This document shows positions 43,461-51,252 of a stretch of DNA of 64,000 nt, one piece after another. The position numbers and the translations under genes are program-made. This stretch comes from Novosphingobium aureum (GTDB lineage Bacteria; Pseudomonadota; Alphaproteobacteria; Sphingomonadales; Sphingomonadaceae), in the NCBI RefSeq assembly GCF_015865035.1, contig NZ_JADZGI010000001.1:248001-312000 (forward strand), read 5' to 3'. Position 1 is the stretch's first letter; each line of letters opens with the position of its first letter. The notes beneath the pieces are model-generated. The model had not been told where the DNA came from and searched no databases. It saw only the letters and a program-made list of their open reading frames with translations.

Positions 43461-45021
43461 CACCGCGCCCCGGACAGGCGGCACGGACCCCGCGACGGCG
43501 CCGGACGGCGAGCGCGCGCCCGCGACGCTCGCCCTGATCCTGCTCGTCTCGGTGCTGGTCGTCGCCACCTGCGGGCTGATCTACGAGCTGCTCGCGGGCA
43601 CGCTGGCGAGCTACCTGCTGGGCGATTCGGTCACCCAGTTCTCGACCGTGATCGGCTCCTACCTGTTCGCCATGGGCATCGGCAGCTGGCTCTCGCGCCA
43701 TGTGCGCGGCGACGAGATCGGCGTCTTCGTGCGGGTCGAGATTCTCATCGCCGCGCTCGGCGGATGGTCGGCGGCGGGTCTGTTCATGCTCTTCCCGCTG
43801 GTCGGCGACTTTCGCGTGGTGCTCTATGCGCTGGTGCTCGCGATCGGCCTGCTCGTCGGGCTCGAGATTCCGCTGCTGATCCGCATCCTGCGCCACCGCT
43901 TCGCCTTTCGCGAGCTGGTCTCCAACGTCCTCACCTACGACTACGTCGGCGCGCTGATTGCCTCGCTGCTGTTCCCGCTGGTGCTCGTGCCGCAGCTGGG
44001 CATGATCCGCACCGGCTTCGTCTTCGGCCTCGCCAATGTCGCGGTGGCGCTCGCGCTGCTGGTCTTTCTGCGCCGCCAGCGCCGCATTGCCGCCGACCTC
44101 GTCGCGGCGCTTGCCGTCACCGCGAGCCTCGTCGCAGGGCTAGCGGGTGCCGAGCGCATGCAGCGCTGGTCCGAAGTCGCCTATTACCAGGAGCCGGTGG
44201 TCTATGCCCGCTCCACGCCATACCAGCGCATCGTCGTGACCCGGCAGGGCGACGACATGCGGCTGTGGCTCAACGGCAACCTGCAGTTCTCCACCCGCGA
44301 CGAGTACCGCTATCACGAGGCGCTCGTCTGGCCGGTGCTGGGCCGCGTCGCCGCCCCGCGCGAAGTACTGATCCTGGGCGGGGGCGACGGCCTAGCTGCG
44401 CGCGAGGTGCTGCGCGATCCGCGCGTCGGCCACGTCACGCTGGTCGATCTCGATCCCGAGATGACCCGCCTGTTCCGCGACACGCCCCAGTTCGCGCAGC
44501 TCAACCGCGACGCGCTCTCCTCGCCCCGGCTCACGCTGCACAATGCCGATGCCTTCCGCTGGGTGCGCGAGGCGCGCGGTCCCTACGATGCAATCATCGT
44601 CGACTTTCCCGACCCCACCGAATTCTCGCTGGGCAAGCTCTATACCGTCAGCTTCTACCGCGAGGTCGCGCGCCTGCTCGCGCCGCACGGGGTGATGACG
44701 GTCCAGAGCACCTCGCCGCTGGTGGCGCCGCGCTCGTACTGGACGGTGGCGAGCACGCTCGAGGCGGCGGGACTGGCGACGCGCGGCTACCACGCCTACG
44801 TGCCCAGCTTCGGCGAATGGGGCTATACGCTCGCCGCGCATGCCGCGCCCGGCGACACGGTGCGCCTGCCTGCGGGCCTGCGCTTCCTGACGCCTGCGAC
44901 CGAGCGCGCGATGTTCGACTTTCCCCCCGACATGGCGCGCCGCCCGGTACCCGCCAATCGCCTCGACAACCAGGCGCTGGTGCGCAGCTTCGCGCAGGAA
45001 TGGGGCAAGTATGAAGGCTGA
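43453..45021 (+). CDS. Membrane-bound polyamine aminopropyltransferase (spermidine synthase-like)
   Basis: 522 residues. About seven membrane helices fill residues 25-230. A soluble spermidine-synthase domain follows: YQRIVVTRQGDDMRLWLNG, LQFSTRDEYRYHEAL, the nucleotide loop LILGGGDGLAAREVL, VDLDPEM and the catalytic Asp in IIVDFPDPTEFS. The motif set is complete, so aminopropyl transfer from decarboxylated AdoMet is likely; the acceptor is unknown. It overlaps DUF350 upstream and the FAD gene downstream by 11 bases. Confidence 0.9.
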   Translation: MADTAPRTGGTDPATAPDGERAPATLALILLVSVLVVATCGLIYELLAGTLASYLLGDSVTQFSTVIGSYLFAMGIGSWLSRHVRGDEIGVFVRVEILIAALGGWSAAGLFMLFPLVGDFRVVLYALVLAIGLLVGLEIPLLIRILRHRFAFRELVSNVLTYDYVGALIASLLFPLVLVPQLGMIRTGFVFGLANVAVALALLVFLRRQRRIAADLVAALAVTASLVAGLAGAERMQRWSEVAYYQEPVVYARSTPYQRIVVTRQGDDMRLWLNGNLQFSTRDEYRYHEALVWPVLGRVAAPREVLILGGGDGLAAREVLRDPRVGHVTLVDLDPEMTRLFRDTPQFAQLNRDALSSPRLTLHNADAFRWVREARGPYDAIIVDFPDPTEFSLGKLYTVSFYREVARLLAPHGVMTVQSTSPLVAPRSYWTVASTLEAAGLATRGYHAYVPSFGEWGYTLAAHAAPGDTVRLPAGLRFLTPATERAMFDFPPDMARRPVPANRLDNQALVRSFAQEWGKYEG

Positions 45022-46633
45022 GACCTCGCGCCGCGCAGTCCTTGCCGGTGGCGCGCTCGCCGCCGGGTCGCTGGCGCTGGGCGGGTGCGGCGACAGGGCG
45101 ATGGCGGGGACGCTCGGCGGTGCCGACTGGCAGCGCGGCCATGCCTTGCGCGATGGCGCGTTTCCCGCGCCGCAAGGCAACGTTGAGGAGGTCGGCCTCG
45201 TCATTGCCGGTGGGGGCGTGGCGGGACTTGCGACCGGCTGGCGACTGGCCGAGGCGGGCTTTTCCGATTTCGCCCTGTTCGAACTCGAGGACCGCGTCGG
45301 CGGCAATGCCCGCTCGGGCGCCAATGCCGTGAGCGCCTATCCGCTCGGCGCGCATTACCTGCCCGTGCCCAATCGCGAGGCGCGCGCGCTGCACCACATG
45401 CTGCGCGAATTCGGCATGATCGTGGGCGAGGATGCGAGCGGCGCGCCCGTCTACGATCCTTACCAGCTCTGCGCCGATCTCGAGGAACGCCTCTTGTGGC
45501 GCGGGCACTGGCAGGAGGGCCTGTTCCCGAGCGACGGTCTGGGCCCGGCGGACCGCGCGCAGCACGAGGCCTTCCAGTCGCGCATGGCGCTCTACCGTAA
45601 GATGGAGGGGAGCGACGGCAGGCCCGCCTTCGCGATCCCCATGGCGCTTTCCAGCACCGATCGCGATCTGCGCGCGCTCGATGCGCTCAGCTTCGCGCAG
45701 TGGCTCGATGCGCAAGGCTTCACCGCGCCCGCGCTGCGCGCCTACCTGCGCTACTGCTGCCGCGACGACTACGGCTCCGAGCCCGAGCAGGTCTCGGCAT
45801 GGGCGGGCATCCATTATTTCGCCGCGCGGCGTGGCTGGGCGGCGAACGGTGACGGGGATCGCGAGCTGACCTGGCCCGAGGGCAATGGCCGCCTCGTTGC
45901 GCGCATGGCCCAGCGCATCGCGCCGCACTTGCGCTCTGGCCATTCCGTCTTCGCGGTCCGGCCCGAAGAAGGCCGGCGCGGTGTGCTTGTCGACGTGTTC
46001 GACCACGCCGCGGGCCGCAGCCGCCGTCTTCGCGCGCGCGCCGTCGTCGTCGCCATGCCGCACTTCGTCGCGGCCCGTGTCGCGCCGCATTACGCCGCGC
46101 GCGGCTCGCTCGACTATGCGCCCTGGGTCGTTGCCAACGTGACGGTCGAGCGGCTGCCACAAGGACGCGGCACCCCGCTCGCCTGGGACAACGTGTCGAG
46201 CGCGAGCGAATCGCTCGGCTACGTCGTCGCCACACACCAGAGCGCCAGCGCCGGCGCGGGGCCGAGCGTGCTGACCTGGTACATGCCGCTCTCGCGCGAG
46301 ACGCCCGAGCAAGCACGCAAAATCCTGATGACGCGCAGCCTCGAGCGCTGGCAGGCGGTGGTGCGCGAGGACCTGCTGGCGATGAACCCCGATCTCGAGG
46401 GCGCGCTGCGGCGCATCGACGTGTGGCGCTGGGGCCATGCCATGGCGCGCCCTTCGCCCGGCTTCCTCGCTGCCCCGGCTCGCCTCGGGGCACTCGGCGC
46501 CCGGCCGCCTGTCGTCTTTGCCCATTCCGACATGAGCGGGCTCTCGCTCTTCGAGGAAGCGCACTATCGCGGCGTGCTTGCCGCCGAAGCCGCGCTTGGC
46601 CACCTCGGCCATGCCTTCACTTCTCTCGCGTGA
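45011..46633 (+). CDS. Exported FAD-dependent amine oxidase-like protein
   Basis: 540 residues. The N-terminus has a twin-Arg signal with a lipobox-like end (SRRAVLAGGALAAGSLALGGC). The FAD-binding domain is LVIAGGGVAGLATGWRLAEAGF with ELEDRVGGNARSG. The C-terminal FAD-binding part is VVFAHSDMSGLSLFEEAHYRG. The fold resembles amine oxidases and protoporphyrinogen oxidase. Placed between a spermidine synthase and AdoMet decarboxylase, it may oxidise a polyamine or a polyamine conjugate outside the cytoplasm. Overlaps upstream by 11 bases. Confidence 0.82.
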   Translation: MKAETSRRAVLAGGALAAGSLALGGCGDRAMAGTLGGADWQRGHALRDGAFPAPQGNVEEVGLVIAGGGVAGLATGWRLAEAGFSDFALFELEDRVGGNARSGANAVSAYPLGAHYLPVPNREARALHHMLREFGMIVGEDASGAPVYDPYQLCADLEERLLWRGHWQEGLFPSDGLGPADRAQHEAFQSRMALYRKMEGSDGRPAFAIPMALSSTDRDLRALDALSFAQWLDAQGFTAPALRAYLRYCCRDDYGSEPEQVSAWAGIHYFAARRGWAANGDGDRELTWPEGNGRLVARMAQRIAPHLRSGHSVFAVRPEEGRRGVLVDVFDHAAGRSRRLRARAVVVAMPHFVAARVAPHYAARGSLDYAPWVVANVTVERLPQGRGTPLAWDNVSSASESLGYVVATHQSASAGAGPSVLTWYMPLSRETPEQARKILMTRSLERWQAVVREDLLAMNPDLEGALRRIDVWRWGHAMARPSPGFLAAPARLGALGARPPVVFAHSDMSGLSLFEEAHYRGVLAAEAALGHLGHAFTSLA

Positions 46634-46641
46634 ACCCTGCC

Positions 46642-47013
46642 ATGAGCCACAGCCCCGAGACCAGCATCCACCTGATCGCCGACATCGCGGCCACGCATGG
46701 CCTCGGCGATCTCGAGCTGATCGAGGCCGCGCTGCGCGATGCCGCGCGCGCTGCCGGGGCGACGGTCATCGACGTGCGCCTGCACCATTTCGGTCCGGGC
46801 ATGGGGGTGACGGGCGTCGCGCTCCTCGCCGAATCGCATATCTCGATCCACACCTGGCCCGAGCACGCGCTTGCCGCGGTCGACCTGTTCGTGTGCGGGG
46901 CGAGCGCCGATGCCCGCGCCGGACTGGAAGTCATCCGCGAGCGGCTGAAGGGCACCGTACTGCTCGAGAAGGCTATCGCGCGTCTGGGCAGCGCGGGCTC
47001 ACGGGCTCCCTGA
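46642..47013 (+). CDS. speD: S-adenosylmethionine decarboxylase, prokaryotic pyruvoyl type
   Basis: 123 residues. Self-cleavage before Ser65 in LLAESHISIHTWPEH would give the pyruvoyl group; His70 and Cys85 (DLFVCGA) have the same spacing as Ser63, His68 and Cys83 of the Thermotoga maritima enzyme. It makes decarboxylated AdoMet, the aminopropyl donor for the synthase two genes upstream. ATG at 46642 lies eight bases after the FAD gene stop; a GTG at 46630 overlapping that stop would add four residues. Confidence 0.93.
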   Translation: MSHSPETSIHLIADIAATHGLGDLELIEAALRDAARAAGATVIDVRLHHFGPGMGVTGVALLAESHISIHTWPEHALAAVDLFVCGASADARAGLEVIRERLKGTVLLEKAIARLGSAGSRAP

Positions 47014-47020
47014 CGACATC

Positions 47021-47035
47021 GGGCCAGACTGGCCC
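47021..47035 (+). terminator. Possible terminator after speD
   Basis: GGGCCA-GAC-TGGCCC, a short GC stem eight bases after the speD stop, with a T-rich CGCTTTTGTGC only about 15 bases later. Weak by itself. Confidence 0.35.
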
Positions 47036-47133
47036 GGCAAGGCGCACGCTTTTGTGCAATGGGGCGTCGCCTTCATTGCGATTGTGCGCATGCGGCACGG
47101 TTCCTAGAACCCCGCCTGCAACAGGGGGCAGCG

Positions 47134-48672
47134 ATGATCACGAGCACGGTTCGCAAGGCGCTGGCGTGCGCCTGTCTGGCGCTGGGGACGGTCCTTGCCC
47201 TGTCATCTGCGCAGGCCCGTCCGCCGCAGCAGGACGACGAGGCGCGTGCAGCCGCGATCTTCGAGGAAGTCGCCGACAACGCCGCGATGCTGCGCGTCTT
47301 TCTTCAGGCGATGCCCAAGGGCGGGGACCTGCACAACCATCTTGCGGGCACCCCTTCGGCCGAGGACTACCTCGGCTGGGCCGCGCGCGATGGCTACTGC
47401 GCCGATCGCGCGACGCTGGCCCTGCTGGCGCCGCCTTGCGCGCAGGCCGACCGGCTCGACGTCATCGCCAGCGATGCGCCTTTCCTTTACGCGCGGCTGG
47501 TCGACCAGCTCTCGACGCGCGGCTGGCAGCACGGGATCGGCGCGGACGCGGTTTCGGGCCATACCCAGTTCTTCGTCGCCTTCGAGCGCTTCGGCGCCGT
47601 GGCGATGAACAATACGGTGCCATCGATGGCGCTGGCCCTGCAGACCGCCGCTGGCGACCACGTCAGCTATCTCGAACTGATGCACAACCCCGGCGCGATG
47701 ACGCGCTACGTCCTTGCCGGGAGCGACGCGCCACTGGACGAAGATGGGCTGGCGGCGCTCTATGCCGAGGAGATTGCCGGGCTCGCACCCGTCCTGTCCG
47801 ACGCGCGGCGCGAGCTCGACGCGGACGAGGCGGCAGCGCGCCGCGCGCTCGAGTGCAGCACGCGCCATGCCGAGCGGGCCTGTGCGGTGACCTTGCGCTA
47901 CCTCGCCAGCGGCTTTCGCGCCCTGCCGCCGCGGCAGGTGTTCCGCTCGCTGTTGTTCGGATTTGCCCTCGCCGATGCCGACCCGCGCTATCTCGGCGTC
48001 AACATCGTCCAGCCCGAAGACTGGCCGGTCGCCTTGCGTGACTACGACCTGCACATGGCCATGTTCCGGTTTCTCGAGGCGCGGTATCCCGGCGTGCGCC
48101 GTACGCTCCACGCGGGCGAACTCGCCTTCGGACTGGTCCCGCCCGCTGCGATGAAGAACCACATGGCCAAGGCGCTCGATGCCGGGGCCGAGCGCATCGG
48201 TCACGGCACGGCGATTGCCTACGAAGCGGATGCTGCACAAACCCTCGCGCGCATGGCCCGCGAGGGTGTCGCGGTCGAGATCAACCTTACCAGCAACGCG
48301 GTGATTCTGGGCGTCAGCGGCGAGGAGCATCCCTTGCAGCTCTATCGCCGCTTCGGCGTGCCCCTTGTGCTCTCGACCGACGATCAGGGATTGCTGCGCA
48401 CCGACATGACCGGCGAGTACATGCGCGCCGTACGTGAGCAGGGGCTGGGCTATGGCGACCTGAAGAACCTTGCGCGCGCAAGCCTCGAATATGCCTTCAT
48501 CCCGGGCGAAAGCTATTGGGCGGGCCATGCACTGGGCACGCCGGTCGCCGCCTGCGCGGCCGGGAAGGCGGATGCAGCATGCCGTGCTCTGCTGGACACG
48601 AGCGAAAAGGCGCGCCTGCAGGCAGCGCTCGAAGCTTCGTTCGCGCAGTTCGAGGCCGGCCTGAAGCCCTGA
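47134..48672 (+). CDS. Exported adenosine deaminase (ADGF-like)
   Basis: 512 residues. A Sec signal (ALACACLALGTVLALSSAQA) makes it periplasmic or secreted. Metal and catalytic motifs are GGDLHNHLAGT, RTLHAGELAFG, ERIGHGTAIA and VLSTDDQGLLRT, the usual adenosine-deaminase set. Length, signal and internal region fit ADGF/CECR1-like secreted deaminases more than cytoplasmic Add. GGGGG lies seven bases before ATG 47134. It lies 120 bases after speD, probably as a separate unit. Confidence 0.9.
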   Translation: MITSTVRKALACACLALGTVLALSSAQARPPQQDDEARAAAIFEEVADNAAMLRVFLQAMPKGGDLHNHLAGTPSAEDYLGWAARDGYCADRATLALLAPPCAQADRLDVIASDAPFLYARLVDQLSTRGWQHGIGADAVSGHTQFFVAFERFGAVAMNNTVPSMALALQTAAGDHVSYLELMHNPGAMTRYVLAGSDAPLDEDGLAALYAEEIAGLAPVLSDARRELDADEAAARRALECSTRHAERACAVTLRYLASGFRALPPRQVFRSLLFGFALADADPRYLGVNIVQPEDWPVALRDYDLHMAMFRFLEARYPGVRRTLHAGELAFGLVPPAAMKNHMAKALDAGAERIGHGTAIAYEADAAQTLARMAREGVAVEINLTSNAVILGVSGEEHPLQLYRRFGVPLVLSTDDQGLLRTDMTGEYMRAVREQGLGYGDLKNLARASLEYAFIPGESYWAGHALGTPVAACAAGKADAACRALLDTSEKARLQAALEASFAQFEAGLKP

Positions 48673-48694
48673 TACCTGCCCCAAGGCGTGTCGA

Positions 48695-49300
48695 TCAGAA
48701 ACCTGCCTCGATGGCGATCCGTATCGCTTCGGCAACCGAGCGGACATCCAGTGCGCGCAGCACTGCGGCGCGATGCATCTTGACCGTCCGTTCGGTCACG
48801 CCAAGTTCCCATGCGATCTGCTTGTTGAGCTGCCCCTTGGCCAGCGCGCTCAGGATCTGGCGCTGGCGCCGGGTCAACCCCTCGATCCGGGAGCGGGCCA
48901 GCTGGTGCCGGCTGGGCTGCGTATCGTCGATGGCCATCTGCGAGCCGAGGAAGTACTGCAGTACGCCGTCGTCGTCGAACAGCGGGGCCACCATCACGGC
49001 GTTTCGGAAGGCGGTGCCATCCTTGCGGTAATTGACCAGCTCGACCATTACCGGCCGGGTCTGCGCGACCGCTTCGCGCAGCATCGCAGTCTGTTCGGGT
49101 TCGGTACCGCTGCCGCGCAGGAACCGGCAGTTTCGACCGATGATTTCCTCACGCGAATGGCCGGTCAGTGCGAGAAAGGCCTCGTTGCAGGCAACGATCG
49201 GATTGTCGTCGCGCCGCGGATCGCTGACGACCGCCGCAACGCGGCTGTTCGCGATCAGCGAGTAGGGATCCAGGGGTATCGGCGGGGCTGTTTCCTTCAC
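48695..49300 (-). CDS. LOV-HTH blue-light transcription factor (EL222-like)
   Basis: 201 residues. N-terminal LOV (PAS) domain with the flavin-adduct Cys58 in GRNCRFLRG, then NYRKDGTAFRNAVMVAPLFD and YFLGSQMAID. The C-terminal LuxR-type HTH is LTRRQRQILSALAKGQLNKQIAWELGVTERTVKMHRAAVL. This is the layout of EL222 of Erythrobacter litoralis, where light frees the HTH to dimerise on DNA. It is divergent from the folE-photolyase operon, with a palindrome between. Confidence 0.93.
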   Translation of the reverse strand: MKETAPPIPLDPYSLIANSRVAAVVSDPRRDDNPIVACNEAFLALTGHSREEIIGRNCRFLRGSGTEPEQTAMLREAVAQTRPVMVELVNYRKDGTAFRNAVMVAPLFDDDGVLQYFLGSQMAIDDTQPSRHQLARSRIEGLTRRQRQILSALAKGQLNKQIAWELGVTERTVKMHRAAVLRALDVRSVAEAIRIAIEAGF

Positions 49301-49325
49301 GTTTGGCCATATCGCAGAGCTTGAT

Positions 49326-49348
49326 CGGGAAGCCTAGGCTCTTTCCCG
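49326..49348. promoter_or_regulatory. Nested palindrome between LOV-HTH gene and folE
   Basis: The perfect 10-bp palindrome AGCCTAGGCT (49331-49340) sits inside flanking CGGGA and TCCCG arms. It lies 44 bases from the folE start and about 26 from the LOV-HTH start, a natural operator position for a dimeric regulator. Confidence 0.5.
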
Positions 49349-49391
49349 AGGGCCGCCTGTGCCGGGTGGCGATGAACAGGCGAGAATTACC

Positions 49392-50045
49392 ATGAACATC
49401 ATGCACAGCGCGTTCTTCCCGGACGATGCGAACGCCAGCGAGGCCAATGACGGCCACGACGAAGCTGTTCGTGAAAGCGTGCCCGAGGCCGTGCAGGAGG
49501 CCGTGCGCACACTCCTGCGCTGGGCAGGTGACGATCCGGACCGCGAAGGTCTGCTCGACACCCCCGCGCGGGTCGGTCGGGCATGGAAGGAATACGGCAG
49601 GGGGTACGGCGAAGATCCGGCCCTGCATCTTGGCCGTACGTTCGACGAGGTCGGCGGTTACGACGAGATCGTGCTGCTGCGCGATATTCCCTTCCATTCG
49701 CACTGCGAGCATCACCTTGCACCGATCACGGGCACTGCATCTATTGCCTATCTTCCGCGCAATCGCGTGGTCGGCATCTCCAAGCTGGCGCGCGTGCTGA
49801 ACGGCTTTGCCCAGCGCCTCCAGATTCAGGAACGCCTGACCGCGCAGATTGCAGACTGCATCTGGGACAATCTGGACCCGCTCGGCGTGGCCGTCGTCGT
49901 CAAGGCGAGCCACGGCTGCATGACAGGGCGCGGCGTGCGCACGCACGGCGTCGACATGGTCACGAGCAAGATGCTCGGGTGCTTTCGCGAGGATGCCGGT
50001 CGGCGCCGGGAGGTTCTCGACCTGATCGGCGGGCACAGGGGCTGA
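49392..50045 (+). CDS. folE: GTP cyclohydrolase I
   Basis: Makes 7,8-dihydroneopterin triphosphate, the first step of folate and pterin synthesis. 217 residues. Zinc and catalytic motif FHSHCEHHLAPI (Cys105, His107/His108), then GISKLARVLNGFAQRLQIQERLT and SHGCMTGRGVR with the second zinc Cys. AGGCGAG lies upstream. Its place at the head of a photolyase operon suggests a pterin or folate antenna supply under light control; it may also be the general folE of this genome. Confidence 0.95.
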   Translation: MNIMHSAFFPDDANASEANDGHDEAVRESVPEAVQEAVRTLLRWAGDDPDREGLLDTPARVGRAWKEYGRGYGEDPALHLGRTFDEVGGYDEIVLLRDIPFHSHCEHHLAPITGTASIAYLPRNRVVGISKLARVLNGFAQRLQIQERLTAQIADCIWDNLDPLGVAVVVKASHGCMTGRGVRTHGVDMVTSKMLGCFREDAGRRREVLDLIGGHRG

Positions 50046-50047
50046 CC

Positions 50048-51010
50048 ATGCGGATCGGCATCGTCGGTGCGGGTATTGCCGGGCTCGCTTGTGCCGAGCG
50101 GCTGTTCGGCCTCGGTGACATCGTCCTGTTCGACAAGGGGCGGCGGCCCGGAGGGCGGCTGACGTCCGTCGTCACGCCGACATCCTCGTGGGATCTTGGC
50201 GCGCCGTTCTTCACCGCGCGCGATCGCGCGTTTCGCGCCGAAGCGCTGCGCTGGCAGGAAGCGGGCTGGGCATCGCGCTGGCTCGATGGCCCGCGCGATG
50301 CGATGGTCGGCGTGCCCTCGATGGCAACCCTCGTCGCGAAGCAGAGCCAGCGGTTCGACGTGCGCTTCGGCGTGCGGGTCCAGGCTCTGCACCGCGAGGA
50401 CGGTCGCTGGGCAATTGAAGGCGAGGGCATGCGTGAGGGGCCTTTCGACAGTCTGGTCGTCGCCGTCCCGGCCGAGCAGGCCGCGCCGCTGCTTTCTCTG
50501 CATGACCTCGACGCAGCGCGCGACGCCGCATCGCTGCGCTCTTCCCCCTGCTGGGCGGTCATGGTCGAGTTTCCGCATGACATCGGCGCGGCCCGCCATT
50601 TTCAGACCGAGGTGGGCATTTTTTCCATGCTCGCGTGCAATCGCTCCAAGCCGGAACGCGGCAAAGGGCAGTGCTGGGTGCTTCATGCCAACACACTGTG
50701 GTCGCAGGAAAATCTCGAGTGCGCGCCTGCAGATGTCGCGGCGCGCATGCTCACGGCATTCGCGCAGGATCTCGGCATGGAGCTTCCCACGCCGACCTTT
50801 CTGAAAGCGCACCGCTGGCGGTTTTCCCGGCCTGTCGAACCGTTGGACAAGACCATCTGGAACCCGGGCCTGAAGCTTGGAGCATGCGGCGACTGGTGTC
50901 GTGCGCCCACGATCGAAGGGGCATGGCTTTCGGGAGTCAGGCTGGCGGAGTCCATGCGGGGGGCTCTGCTCGACGCCGCGACTGCGGTCCATGGCGCAGA
51001 TCGTGCCTAG
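50048..51010 (+). CDS. Renalase-like NAD(P)/FAD-dependent oxidoreductase
   Basis: 320 residues. FAD fingerprint IGIVGAGIAGLACAERL and a second motif FDKGRRPGGRLTS; WDLGAPFFTARD follows. The C-terminal FAD-contact part is LGACGDWCRAPTIEGAWLSG. Such renalase-like proteins often sit beside photolyase or cryptochrome genes and may reduce or handle flavin cofactors. The gap from folE is two bases and to DUF2256 two bases, so co-translation is certain. Confidence 0.87.
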   Translation: MRIGIVGAGIAGLACAERLFGLGDIVLFDKGRRPGGRLTSVVTPTSSWDLGAPFFTARDRAFRAEALRWQEAGWASRWLDGPRDAMVGVPSMATLVAKQSQRFDVRFGVRVQALHREDGRWAIEGEGMREGPFDSLVVAVPAEQAAPLLSLHDLDAARDAASLRSSPCWAVMVEFPHDIGAARHFQTEVGIFSMLACNRSKPERGKGQCWVLHANTLWSQENLECAPADVAARMLTAFAQDLGMELPTPTFLKAHRWRFSRPVEPLDKTIWNPGLKLGACGDWCRAPTIEGAWLSGVRLAESMRGALLDAATAVHGADRA

Positions 51011-51012
51011 CC

Positions 51013-51186
51013 ATGGCCACGATGCGCAAGAAGTCCGACCTGCCGACCAAACTCTGTGCGGTTTGCGGACGCCCGTTCTCGTGGCGGCGCAAGTGGGCGC
51101 GTGACTGGGATCGGGTCAGGTACTGCTCGGATCGCTGCCGGAAAAGCCGCAAGGCCGATCAGGTTGCTCGGGCGAATTCCGCGTGA
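51013..51186 (+). CDS. DUF2256 zinc-finger protein
   Basis: 57 residues. CAVCGRPFSWRRKWARDWDR and YCSDRCRKSRK give a CxxC plus CxxxC zinc-finger layout, which with the WRRKW motif is typical of DUF2256. DUF2256 genes are known neighbours or fusion partners of photolyase/cryptochrome-family genes, but their role is unknown. It lies two bases after the FAD gene and 66 before the photolyase. Confidence 0.92.
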   Translation: MATMRKKSDLPTKLCAVCGRPFSWRRKWARDWDRVRYCSDRCRKSRKADQVARANSA

Positions 51187-51252
51187 TTGCAGCGCCTCGC
51201 CTTTCTGGTGCCGACGGGCCGGGCGCGCAAGCATGACGAGAGGGACTGCTGC

